From Streptomyces sp. B3I8 (lineage in GTDB: Bacteria; Actinomycetota; Actinomycetes; Streptomycetales; Streptomycetaceae): a stretch of DNA of 64,000 nt. The translations under genes were made by a program, and so were the position numbers. The DNA lies in NCBI RefSeq assembly GCF_030816915.1, contig NZ_JAUSYN010000002.1:3237501-3301500 (forward strand), read 5' to 3'. Each line of letters starts with the position of its first letter. Position 1 is the stretch's first letter. Shown here piece after piece: positions 1 to 7,797 of the stretch. The notes beneath the pieces are model-generated. The model was not told the origin of the DNA. It worked only from the letters and a program-made list of their open reading frames with translations, and did not search any database.

Positions 1-1064
1 CCGGTCGGCTGCTCACCGACGACGTCCACTGCATCCTGCTCGACCTCGCGCTGCCCGCCCCCGGCCGAGCCGCCGGCAGCGGCGGCGGCGAGGACGAGCT
101 GGCCGTGCTGCGCCACGTGCTGGAGCTCGCGCCCCGGCACGCCGTCCTGGCGCTCACCGCCTCCGGTGACGCCGAGCGCGGCGCAGAGGCGGTGCGCGTC
201 GGCGCGCAGGACTACCTGCTGCGCGACGAGCTGGACGGCAGGCTGCTGAGCCGGGCGATCCGGTACGCGGTGGAACGCAAGCGCTCGGACACCGCCGAGC
301 GGCGGCTGACCGAGTCGAAGCTGCGCGCGCAGGAGAACGCCCGGCTGGAGCGCGGACTGCTTCCGACGCCGCTGCTGGAGGGCTCCTCCCTGCGCTTCGC
401 CGCCCGCTACCGCCCCGGTCGCTCGCGCGCGCTGCTCGGCGGGGACTTCTACGACACCGTCCGCACCCCGGACGGCACCGTGCACGTGATGATCGGCGAC
501 GTGTGCGGGCACGGCCCCGACGAGGCGGCGCTCGGCGTGGAGCTGCGCATCGCCTGGCGGGCGCTGACGCTGGCGGGGCTCTGCGGGGACCGGTTGCTCT
601 CCACCCTCCAGGAGGTACTGGAGCACGAGCGCGACAACGACGAGATCTTCGCGACGCTGTGCACGGTGGACATCGCGCCGGACGGCCGTCGCGCGGGCCT
701 GTGCCTGGCCGGTCACCCGGCTCCGCTGGTCGCCCGCCCGGGCCGGCCGGCGGAACTGCTGCCGTACGACAACAACGGCCCCGCGCTGGGCCTGCTGCCG
801 CGGGCCCGCTGGCCGCGGACGCAGGTGGAGCTGGGTGCCGAGTGGAGCCTGATGCTCTACACCGACGGCCTCATAGAGGGCCACGTCGGCGACACGGGGG
901 AACGCCTCGGCCAGGAGGGGATGCTGGCGCTGGTGCGCCACCGGCTGGAGCAGGGTCTGAGCGGTGAGAGGCTGCTGACCACCACGGTCGACGAGGTCCG
1001 CGACCTCAACGGTGGTGAACTGACGGACGACGTGGCCGTCGTCCTGCTGGACCGCAGGTCCTGA
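1..1064 (+). CDS. PP2C-type SpoIIE phosphatase with response-regulator domain (5' partial)
   Basis: The gene enters from the left edge, so its start is outside the window. The first codons in frame 3 read a receiver-domain strand, ILLDLALP, holding the likely phosphoacceptor Asp. A short coiled linker follows (about window residues 90-120, ERKRSDTAERRLTESK). Then comes a SpoIIE/PP2C catalytic domain with metal-binding motifs GGDFYD, IGDVCGHG, LYTDGLIEG and DDVAVVLL. Family knowledge: receiver-PP2C proteins dephosphorylate anti-sigma-antagonist proteins of the RsbV type and so steer partner-switching control of sigma factors. The substrate cannot be told from this window. The stop at 1062-1064 is followed by a convergent gene. 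Confidence 0.93.
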   Translation, partial: GRLLTDDVHCILLDLALPAPGRAAGSGGGEDELAVLRHVLELAPRHAVLALTASGDAERGAEAVRVGAQDYLLRDELDGRLLSRAIRYAVERKRSDTAERRLTESKLRAQENARLERGLLPTPLLEGSSLRFAARYRPGRSRALLGGDFYDTVRTPDGTVHVMIGDVCGHGPDEAALGVELRIAWRALTLAGLCGDRLLSTLQEVLEHERDNDEIFATLCTVDIAPDGRRAGLCLAGHPAPLVARPGRPAELLPYDNNGPALGLLPRARWPRTQVELGAEWSLMLYTDGLIEGHVGDTGERLGQEGMLALVRHRLEQGLSGERLLTTTVDEVRDLNGGELTDDVAVVLLDRRS

Positions 1065-1123
1065 CGCCGCCGACGCGACCGCGTCAGGGGTCGGGGCCGG
1101 GGCCTCCTCGGTCGACCAGGGTC

Positions 1124-1480
1124 CTAGCGGCCGCCGTTCCAGGGTCCGTAGGGGCCGTCACTGCTGCTGCCGCCGCCGCGTCCGCGGCCGAAGCCGCCGC
1201 CCGAGACCCCGCGCAGGGCGGGACGGACGTCCACGAAGAAGACGATCGTGGCGACGAGGCCGGCGAGCTGCAGGAACAGCATGGGGATCAGCAGGTTCAC
1301 CGCGACCGTGACGCCCAGGATGATCAGCCAGAAATTCTTGGTCTTCTTGTCGGCGGCCCGGTAGGCGTCGTCGCGGAAGAGCACGGCCATGACCAGCGCC
1401 ACCACGGCGAGCACCAGCATGGCGGTGTAGAGCAGCCACATCAGGCCGCCGAATGCCGTCATCAGCATGTTGCCCACCAT
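1124..1480 (-). CDS. DUF2516 family small membrane protein
   Basis: About 118 residues with three or four hydrophobic helices and a glycine/arginine/serine-rich tail (GGGFGRGRGGGSSS) ending in PYGPWNGGR. The body, with the stretch LIPMLFLQLAGLVATIVFF and VDVRPALR, matches DUF2516 proteins of actinobacteria as I remember them. Function unknown; inner-membrane location is inferred from hydrophobicity. Start choice: ATG at 1480, or ATG at 1468, which has GGTGGG just upstream and gives the usual family N-terminus. A longer reading from 1525 adds residues unlike the family. It lies downstream of the HbhA-like gene on the same strand. Confidence 0.8.
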   Translation of the reverse strand: MVGNMLMTAFGGLMWLLYTAMLVLAVVALVMAVLFRDDAYRAADKKTKNFWLIILGVTVAVNLLIPMLFLQLAGLVATIVFFVDVRPALRGVSGGGFGRGRGGGSSSDGPYGPWNGGR

Positions 1481-1592
1481 CCGAATCGAGTCGTCCGTCG
1501 GCCGACCGTGCGCCGGTACGGCCACCGTACCCGGAGAACGGACCGGGCATTCCGGAAGTGCCCGGAGCGCCCGGTCCGTTCCCGCGCCGCGA

Positions 1593-2276
1593 TCACTTGG
1601 CCGGCGGCGTCGTCTTCCTGGCCGGGGCCGTCTTGCGCGCCGGGCCCTTCTTCGCCGGGTTCGCGGAGGCCGCCGAGTTCGCCGGGGTCGCCGGCTTGCG
1701 GGCGGCGGGCTTCGGCGCGGTCGCGGACGGCTTGTCGTCCTCGACCCGGACCGGCTCCGCGGGCTTCACCACGGGCTTGACGGACTGCACCGGCCGGGGC
1801 TTGTCCTGACTCTTCGGCGCGGGCTCCGGCTCGACGGCGATCGCGAGGTCCTCGATCTCCTCGGCGGCGTCGCCACGCCAGGTGCGCACGGCCTGCTCGC
1901 CCTGCTCGGCCACCTTCTCGTAGGCCTCGCGGGCCCGGACGGCGTACTCGGCGGCGACGCCCACCCCGCGCAGCGCGAGGTCCTGGGCGGACTCACCGAG
2001 CTTCTTCAGGTCGGTGTCGAGGGAGCCGATGAGGTCGTTGACCCGGGCCTGGAGAGTCTCCTGCGCCTCCTTGGCGCGGGCGGCGGCCTTTTCCTGCACG
2101 GCCTTGGGGTCGGTGTTGCGCACGGCTTCGATGCGGGCCGGCGCCTCGTTGCGCAGCTGCTCGACCAGGCTCGGCACCCGGAGGGCCTGCTTCCATGCGA
2201 GGTCGGCGGTGCCGGCGGCGAAGTAGAGGGGCTTGGGGTCGCTGAGGGTCTTGCGCAGGTCGTCGGTGATGGCCAT
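1593..2276 (-). CDS. HbhA-like helical protein with Lys/Ala/Pro-rich tail
   Basis: The first 150 residues are a long amphipathic helix (ARIEAVRNTDPKAVQEKAAA, GESAQDLALRGVGVAAEYA). The tail is low complexity in Lys, Pro and Ala (PARKTAPARKTTPPAK). This architecture is that of the mycobacterial heparin-binding hemagglutinin. In Streptomyces such proteins have no known adhesin role, so only the fold is claimed. There is no signal peptide. Start chosen at ATG 2276 because GGGAGG lies eight bases upstream; a longer frame to 2330 lacks such a site. An XRE regulator lies just upstream on the same strand, an arrangement also known for mycobacterial hbhA genes. Confidence 0.8.
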   Translation of the reverse strand: MAITDDLRKTLSDPKPLYFAAGTADLAWKQALRVPSLVEQLRNEAPARIEAVRNTDPKAVQEKAAARAKEAQETLQARVNDLIGSLDTDLKKLGESAQDLALRGVGVAAEYAVRAREAYEKVAEQGEQAVRTWRGDAAEEIEDLAIAVEPEPAPKSQDKPRPVQSVKPVVKPAEPVRVEDDKPSATAPKPAARKPATPANSAASANPAKKGPARKTAPARKTTPPAK

Positions 2277-2366
2277 GACGATGGTCCTCCCGGATTGCTG
2301 TCTGCTGAGGGTTTGTGGTGACCGCGGCACCCGGCCGGCTGCCCGTCCGGTGGGTGCGGCCGGGGG

Positions 2367-2945
2367 TCAGCCGGCCGTACGCCGCGGTCCGGCGTCGCCG
2401 CCGGTCGTACGCGAACCGTTCACGGTGCCGGTGTCCGGGGCGGTCGCGGCGTCGGACGGGTGGAGCGCGTCGGGTGCGCCCGGCGCACCCTTTGTACCGT
2501 CCACCTCCGCGGCGACCCGCCCCGCCGCGCCGCCCGCTCCGGCGTTCCCGTGCACACTCCCGACTCCGTTCTCGAGCCCGCCCCCGAGCCCGCTCTCGTG
2601 TCCGTTCTCCTTGCGGAAGGACTCGTAGATCTGGAGCAGCACCTGTTTCTGGCGCTCGGTGAGCGTGGGGTCGGCCAACAGCGCGGCCCGGGTCTCGACC
2701 TCGACCCGGTCACGTTCGGCGTCGAGGATCCCGGCCCGCACGTACAGCGTCTCGGCAGAGATCCGCAGCGCCTTCGCGACCTGCTGGAGCACGTCCGCGC
2801 TCGGCTTGCGCAGCCCGCGTTCGATCTGGCTCAGGTACGGATTGGACACGCCGGCGGCGTCGGCGAGCTGCCTGAGCGACAGCTGCGCGTTCCGCCGCTG
2901 TTCACGCAGGTACTCACCGAGATTGCCGACGTTGAGCGATGCCAT
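2367..2945 (-). CDS. XRE family helix-turn-helix regulator
   Basis: About 192 residues. An HTH_3 domain occupies residues 10-65 (LREQRRNAQLSLRQLADAAG, then VSNPYLSQIERGLRKPSADV). A helical segment with LTERQKQVLLQIYESFRKE follows, then a disordered Gly/Ala/Thr-rich tail. The protein resembles the Streptomyces/Mycobacterium regulators found next to hbhA-like genes. Start chosen at ATG 2945, where GGTGGAGG sits directly upstream and the family N-terminus MASLNVG begins. A perfect inverted repeat lies 27 bases upstream of the start (separate entry), suggesting autoregulation. Targets beyond itself and the next gene are unknown. Confidence 0.88.
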   Translation of the reverse strand: MASLNVGNLGEYLREQRRNAQLSLRQLADAAGVSNPYLSQIERGLRKPSADVLQQVAKALRISAETLYVRAGILDAERDRVEVETRAALLADPTLTERQKQVLLQIYESFRKENGHESGLGGGLENGVGSVHGNAGAGGAAGRVAAEVDGTKGAPGAPDALHPSDAATAPDTGTVNGSRTTGGDAGPRRTAG

Positions 2946-2971
2946 GCCTCCACCATGCCCCACCCTCGCTA

Positions 2972-2999
2972 ACTTTTGCAAGCACCCGCTTGCAAAAGT
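2972..2999. promoter_or_regulatory. Perfect 12-bp inverted repeat, likely operator of the XRE gene
   Basis: The arms ACTTTTGCAAGC (2972-2983) and GCTTGCAAAAGT (2988-2999) are exact reverse complements separated by ACCC. The site is AT-richer than its surroundings and lies just upstream of the XRE start at 2945. Such a site fits a dimeric HTH regulator. A terminator is unlikely because no gene ends here. Confidence 0.6.
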
Positions 3000-3322
3000 G
3001 CGCCACACCACGCGAGGTACAGGGAACGTCGATCCTGTGGTGCGTGTCCGTTCTCAGTGGATGTGGCGAGTCCCAGTGGTTCTGGCGAACGACCTGGCGG
3101 AGTTCCGACGAAGCTGGCCGGCCGGTGTCCTGTCGCGCTGAAGCTGTCGGATTCCCACTCGTTCTCGTTCGTACTGCCGGATTCTCTTTCGTGGCGCTCT
3201 GAGCGGCTGTCCGCTCTCACTCCAGTGGCTGGTCAGGGCTCCTGTGGATCAAAATCCAAGTGCGTATGAGCTGGTTTGCACTCGTATACTCGTGCGAGCT
3301 CATGGAGGGGGAGGTGGAGACA
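3000..3322. other. Intergenic region with a putative -10 element for the DIP1984 gene
   Basis: About 320 bases without a convincing gene. A TATACT hexamer at 3285-3290 lies inside a near-palindrome (GCACTCGTATACTCGTGC) and is correctly placed as a -10 element for a start at 3323. No clear -35 element was found. The rest shows nothing recognisable. Confidence 0.35.
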
Positions 3323-3793
3323 GTGAAGCTTGCTGAGGCACTGGCGGAACGTGCGGAAGCGACGCGCCGTGTAGAACAGTTGCGAGCGCGCGTCGTCAGC
3401 AGTGCGCGGTACCAGGAGGGGGAGGCGCCCGCCGAGGATGCCGCCCAGTTGTTGGCCGAGGCCGGTGAGGTGCTGAGCGCTCTGGAAACGTTGATCCGGC
3501 GGATCAACCGGACCAATGCCACCGTGGAGATGGGTCCCGACGGCACGCTCACCGATGCCCTCGCCCGCCGGGATGTCCTGCGGTTGCGTCATTCTGTGGT
3601 CACCGCGGCGGCGGACGCGGCCGCGGGTAGCGGCGAGCGCGGATACGGCCGGCAACTCCGGTCCGAGCTGATGATGCTTTCCGCGCTTCCGGTCGCGGAA
3701 CTGCGCGGTCAGGCGGATGTTCTCGCGCGGGAGATCCGCGAGGTCGATGTGCGGATCCAGCGTACGAACTGGGAAGTGGATCTGCTGGACTGA
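3323..3793 (+). CDS. DIP1984 family protein
   Basis: 156 residues, all helical, matching the DIP1984 family: an N-terminal KLAEALAERAEATRRVEQLR helix, the conserved LIRRINRTNA turn, and an ALARRDVLRLRH segment. Function unknown; no membrane segment or signal. The start is set at GTG 3323 because the family begins at the KLAEAL helix and GGGGGAGG (3307-3314) is at the right distance. ATG 3302 is possible but would add seven non-family residues. It stands alone between two unrelated genes. Confidence 0.85.
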   Translation: MKLAEALAERAEATRRVEQLRARVVSSARYQEGEAPAEDAAQLLAEAGEVLSALETLIRRINRTNATVEMGPDGTLTDALARRDVLRLRHSVVTAAADAAAGSGERGYGRQLRSELMMLSALPVAELRGQADVLAREIREVDVRIQRTNWEVDLLD

Positions 3794-4070
3794 GTAGTCC
3801 AGCAGGCGGGGACGATGTGGAGCAGGTAGCAGCTTCGGAGGCGTGCACACACCGAGGGCCGGCGGTTTTCCAGCCCACTCCTGGCGCGTGAAGAGCAACG
3901 CGGGGGTTCAACTCCCCATCAACAGTGCAGCTCAGCACGGCGTACAGGTAAAGGTGCACCTCGCACAGCACATCACCACGTGCAGATCCGAAGCGGTGAG
4001 GGCGGGTTCGGGGCTTTCCACATCGCAGCACCATGGACAACGGCGATCCGAGGACAACGGGGGCGTGCGA

Positions 4071-4487
4071 ATGGCTGATCCGTACATCGTTCTCAACGAG
4101 CTCGCCCAGGACCTTCGGCCGATGTCACAGGGCATCGAGTGGTTCGAGAGCCTCTCCGCTGAAGAGCAGTCCGACACCCTGCGCCTCTTGTCACATTTCT
4201 GCATTCAGGCTCGCGCCACCACCGAGGACGGCCCGGAAAGTATCCGCCGTTCCGGACTTCGCGCCACGCACACACCGGCAGTTCTGATCGCACGGGGGCG
4301 GATCGACCAGCAACTCGGGAAGATCGTCAGTCTTACCCCGCGCGACGAGCGCCTCAAGTCGTTCCGGCTGCTGATCGCGGTGCCGGCCGTCGCCGACGGA
4401 CGTCGACGGGAGCGCTTCTGCTCCGACGGTTGCGGCCACGAGTGGCACCGACCGGCTGTCGGCGCCCCCGTCGAGACGCTGACCTGA
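4071..4487 (+). CDS. DUF5958 family protein
   Basis: 138 residues with the DUF5958 signature as I know it: LNELAQDLRPMSQGIEWFES, QARATTEDGPESIRRSGL, then THTPAVLIARGRIDQQLGKI and a C-terminal RRRERFCSDGCGHEWHR. The C-terminal Cys/His cluster could bind a metal, which is inference. Function unknown. The start at ATG 4071 (or GTG 4065) gives the family N-terminus. The 277 bases upstream hold no gene. It is the last intact gene before a block of broken ones. Confidence 0.85.
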   Translation: MADPYIVLNELAQDLRPMSQGIEWFESLSAEEQSDTLRLLSHFCIQARATTEDGPESIRRSGLRATHTPAVLIARGRIDQQLGKIVSLTPRDERLKSFRLLIAVPAVADGRRRERFCSDGCGHEWHRPAVGAPVETLT

Positions 4488-4505
4488 TTCCTCGCGCTGT
4501 CGCCC

Positions 4506-4946
4506 CTACCGGGCCAGCGGCCGCAGGGGGGACATCGTGCTCAGCCGAGGCGGTTTGCGCGCTGCCTCGTCCTCGCTCCGCACGTCCCACTGCTCGCCGG
4601 GCGGTCCTCGGCTGTCCCCCGCATCGTCCTGCTCGGCTTCGACGGCTTCATAGAAGGCGTCGCCGCTGTCGTCGATACCGGTGAGGAGCCCGTACACCTC
4701 CATGGCGACGTGGTCGAGGGGGCTCCCACTCGGGCCAGTCGTCGTTCCAGAGCCCGCGAGGGCGAGCCACCAGGCACTGGACCTCAGGAGTGTCGGCCAG
4801 AGCGTCGGGATCGGCTACTGCCCGAGAAAAGGCGTTCCGGCCGAGCCCCACCATCCACAGGCCGAAGTAGCAGAACCCGTCGTCCGAACACCAGCCGCCG
4901 AAGATACGCTCCGTCGCAACCCATAGATCCCAGTTGCGTGCTCTGG
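4506..4946 (-). pseudogene. DUF4240 family gene, truncated and frameshifted
   Basis: Reading leftwards from about 4946, one frame gives NWDLWVATERIFGGWCSDDG and then FCYFGLWMVGLGRNAFSRAV, closely resembling the middle of DUF4240 proteins. After WPEWEP at about 4715 the reading moves to another frame, where DHVAMEVYGLLTGIDDSGD continues to the stop at 4506. The N-terminal half of the family (about 70 residues) is missing, because transposase-derived sequence begins at the same point. Gene loss by insertion plus later decay is the simplest reading. Confidence 0.65.
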
Positions 4947-5560
4947 GCTGGAGGGTGAGCGCGTGGACGGTCGAGCGGATGCGGGCCCGCTACCGGGGTC
5001 AAGGGGTCCGGGGGCTGGTCGATCACCGCAAGACCCGTCTGTCCTCACCGACTGGCCGGGCTGATGAGCGGGTGGTGGCGGCCGTCGCGGAGGTGCTGGC
5101 GGGCCAGTTGGAAGAGTCGACTGGGACACGAGGCCGGGTGCGGCGCCGGGTCGAGGCCTGCTTGCCGAGCAGCACGGGGCCGGGGTGGTGCCGATGCCGT
5201 CGAAGACGACGTTCTACCGGCTTGTCGAGGCAGTGAGCGTGGGCACGCACGCCTTCGGCTCGGCTGTTTCCCGCCGCTCCCAAGCTCGGCGGCCCGAGGG
5301 GATGTTCACGCCGTCCGCGGCCTGCCGACCGGGCGAGCTGGTGCAGATCGACACGGCTCCGCTGGACGTGCTGGTGATCCTGGAGAACGGGGTGAGCGGT
5401 CGTCCTGAACTGACCATCGCCGTCGACGTGGCGACCCGGACGATCTGCGCGGCGGTGCTGAGGCCTGCGGGCACCAAGGCGGTTGATGCGTCGCTGCTGC
5501 TGGCGAAAACGCTGGTCCCCGAGCCGCTGCGGCCGGGCCGGCCGGAGGCTCTGCGCCCGC
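4934..5560 (+). mobile_element. Remnant of a Mu-type/rve integrase transposase gene
   Basis: A helix-turn-helix fragment (WTVERMRARYRGQGVRGLVD) is followed, after a frame change near 5150-5185, by a stretch of the integrase catalytic region: PGELVQIDTAPLDVLVILEN, then GRPELTIAVDVATRTICAAV, ending LLLAKTLVPEPLRPG near 5545. The first catalytic Asp (QIDT) is present. The remaining catalytic residues and the C-terminal domain typical of this 600-700 residue family are absent. Both ends are missing and no terminal inverted repeats are visible, so it cannot be active. Confidence 0.7.
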
Positions 5561-5689
5561 CGCCAGTTCTACTGGGACACCATGGGGCCAGTGATCACCC
5601 GGATTTCCACAACCACATGCGCTGGGACGCCAAGGACTCACGATGTCCCGCTCCAACTGACGGGACTCTGGTCAGAGGCCTCGCTCTCC

Positions 5690-5964
5690 GCCACTTCTAC
5701 TGGGAACGGACACCTGTGGTGCGGGCCGTCCAGGCCCGAGGGGTAACCGCGATCGCCGTGCACGGTGACGTGTCGGTGCCCGCGGACGTCGAGCGCCTGT
5801 TCGCCAGGACCGTGGAGGCGTACGGCCGGTTCGACATCCTCATCCTCGTCAACAATGCCGGTGTCCACATCCGGGACCGGACACAGCCGGCCCCGGATGC
5901 CGTCGCTGTCAGCCGGCCTGGCTCGGCGCCTGCTTGTTGGCGTCGACCACCGCGCGCTCGGTGA
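5690..5964 (+). pseudogene. Fragment of a short-chain dehydrogenase/reductase gene
   Basis: From about 5717 the frame reads ARGVTAIAVHGDVSVPADVE, RLFARTVEAYGRFDIL and VNNAGVHI, the nucleotide-binding half of an SDR up to the NNAG motif. The TGxxxGIG loop before it and the YxxxK active site after it are absent. A duplicated ATCCTC gives DILILVNNAG in place of the usual DILVNNAG. The frame is continuous with the transposase fragment upstream, so one chimeric reading frame spans 5185-5964. The 130 bases between the two fragments are unrecognised. Confidence 0.6.
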
Positions 5965-7015
5965 TCGCGCTGGTGGACACGACAGTGCCGGCCTCGAACG
6001 GGTCGTCCGGGCTCTCCCTGACCACGACTGTGCGCTCGCCGAGGAACCGCAGGGTCTTCTTGTCGAAGATCCACTCGGTGCGCTCGCCGTCGGTGTCGTT
6101 CTCCCGGGCGATCGCCACCCCGTGGCGGCCCACGGCGTCGACCGCGTCGTCCACCGCCACGACCCCGGGAATCCTGGCCGCGGCCCTGTAGAGCGCGGCG
6201 GTGAGACCGGCCGGCGGGTAGCTCTCGGTGAGCAGGTCGCCGATGGCGACGAAGGCCGCCTGGTCGCGGGGGACCTCCTTGTCCCGTACCGCGTCCGAGT
6301 CCCGGTAGATCCGCCGGAGCAGCGCGTCGGGGTCGGTGGGCAGCTTCGCCAGGGCGTCGTAGGCCGCGCTCGCCGGGTTCTCCCCGGCCAGGGTCTCGCC
6401 CTTCTCATCGGTCTCGCCCGGCTCGATCAGCCAGCCGTCCCTGCCGTCGGGGGAGAGCCAGACCTGACGGGTGTGCAGCTTCTCGCTGACGACCTCGGTC
6501 TTGTCCTCGATCGTCCGGGGGTAGGTGTCGGCCGTCTTCGAGGCGATGTAGACGTACTGGCCGGCGTGCGGCGCCGGGTCGGAGACGCCGGCGGCGGCGA
6601 GGGAGATCCGGTCGAGCAGGCGCGGGGCGCCGGCGGCGTCGGCGGTGCCGATCCTGGTGGTGAGCGCGGGGCCGACGGCGGCCGAGGTCTTGCCTCCGTC
6701 GCCGCCGTCCCCGCCGGACATGACGACGCCGGTCACGACCGCGCCGGTCAGCGCGAGAGCCGCGGCGGGCACCAGGACGGCACGGCGCAGGAACGGGTTG
6801 CGGTGCCGGGGAACGGCGACCGGGCGGTCGTCGGACGCGGTGGCGGCGACCGGGGTGGCGGCGGCGGCCGTGCGGAGGTCCTCGTGGATGCGGGTCATCA
6901 TCTGCTCCCTGTGGAACCGGTGGCGGCCCGGCGGCAGGTCCCGCGCGACCGGGGGCAGGAGGCCCTCGGTCTCCGTCCACTCGACCGGGTGCGGCTGAGA
7001 GGGGGTGGCGTTCAT
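5909..7015 (-). CDS. CU044_5270 family membrane-anchored protein
   Basis: 368 residues: a cytoplasmic N-terminus of about 78 residues, one membrane helix (about 79-100, VLVPAAALALTGAVVTGVVM), then an extracytoplasmic domain with WLSPDGRDGWLIEPGE and YRDSDAVRDKEVPRDQAAF, as in CU044_5270 proteins. This family is habitually paired with ECF sigma factors, as here: its ATG overlaps the sigma-factor stop by four bases (ATGA), so translation is probably coupled. An anti-sigma or sensor role is plausible but unproven; no zinc-binding anti-sigma motif is visible. Its 3' end overlaps the broken SDR reading frame. Confidence 0.85.
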   Translation of the reverse strand: MNATPSQPHPVEWTETEGLLPPVARDLPPGRHRFHREQMMTRIHEDLRTAAAATPVAATASDDRPVAVPRHRNPFLRRAVLVPAAALALTGAVVTGVVMSGGDGGDGGKTSAAVGPALTTRIGTADAAGAPRLLDRISLAAAGVSDPAPHAGQYVYIASKTADTYPRTIEDKTEVVSEKLHTRQVWLSPDGRDGWLIEPGETDEKGETLAGENPASAAYDALAKLPTDPDALLRRIYRDSDAVRDKEVPRDQAAFVAIGDLLTESYPPAGLTAALYRAAARIPGVVAVDDAVDAVGRHGVAIARENDTDGERTEWIFDKKTLRFLGERTVVVRESPDDPFEAGTVVSTSAITERAVVDANKQAPSQAG

Positions 7016-7680
7016 CGGTGTCCTTCCTGTGCGGGCCGGATCACGTATCCGCGATCACCTGTTGTCTGCCGGTTCGCGCGGGTGAGTTCCCGTTTGTTCG
7101 GAGGCGGTTGTGGACCGCTCTCCCTGAGCAGTTCCGCGTCGGCGAGTCTGCGGAGCCTGCGGCGGGCGCGGGAGAGCCGGGAACGGACGGTGCCGAGGGG
7201 GATGCCGAGGACGCGAGCGGCGTCGGCGTACTCCATGCCCTCCCACAGACACAGCGTCAGCACCTCGCGTTCGGGGCGTCCGAGCAGGCCGAGGGCGGTG
7301 AGGGTGGCGGCGATCCGGCGCCGGTCGTCGAGCCGTGCGGCCGTCTCCTCGGCATGGTCCTCGACCCGCTCCCGGGCCGCACCCGCGGCCGCCACCGCCG
7401 CGGCCGCGTTCCGGTAACGGCGGTTGCCGCGGTACTGGGAGCGGGCGACGTTGGTCGCGATGCCCAGCAGCCAGGGCCGCAGCGAGCCCCCTTCGGCGTC
7501 CACGGAGGCGCGGCGGCGCCACGCCTCCATGAACGTCGCCGACATGACGTCCTCGGCCGCGGACCAGTCGGCGGTCAGCCGGAAGGCGTGGTTGTACACG
7601 GCCCGGGCGCAGTCGTCGAAGAGTTCCGCGAAGGCGTTCGGGTCCCCGGCGCGGACACGGCTTCGCATATCTGTGGTCAC
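7012..7680 (-). CDS. ECF-type RNA polymerase sigma factor
   Basis: Region 2 is seen in DPNAFAELFDDCARAVYNHA and WSAAEDVMSATFMEAWRR. Region 4 is seen in LGRPEREVLTLCLWEGMEY with the HTH ARVLGIPLGTVRSRLSRARR. The product would direct core RNA polymerase to a small set of promoters. Start uncertain: GTG 7680 (VTTDMRSRVRAGD) matches related proteins, ATG 7668 is also possible, and a reading from 7728 has no better ribosome site. The gene is followed, with a four-base overlap, by the CU044_5270 gene, which may sense the signal that controls it. Confidence 0.88.
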   Translation of the reverse strand: MTTDMRSRVRAGDPNAFAELFDDCARAVYNHAFRLTADWSAAEDVMSATFMEAWRRRASVDAEGGSLRPWLLGIATNVARSQYRGNRRYRNAAAAVAAAGAARERVEDHAEETAARLDDRRRIAATLTALGLLGRPEREVLTLCLWEGMEYADAARVLGIPLGTVRSRLSRARRRLRRLADAELLRESGPQPPPNKRELTRANRQTTGDRGYVIRPAQEGHR

Positions 7681-7797
7681 GCGCAGAACTGCCCGTGCGT
7701 GCGGGCGAGTTCCCATGGCGTACGTCACATCCGACGGGGTGCACCTCAGCCGGGGGTTACGGGGCGAACGGCACCAGGTACGCGGCGGCCGGCGCCG

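Noticed and set aside
2972..2999. Possible Nur or Fur-family box because of the TTGCAA pairs
   Set aside because: The TTGCAA units are eight bases apart, while the Nur consensus as I know it has five. The site lies at the XRE promoter, far from nur, so an XRE operator is the better reading.
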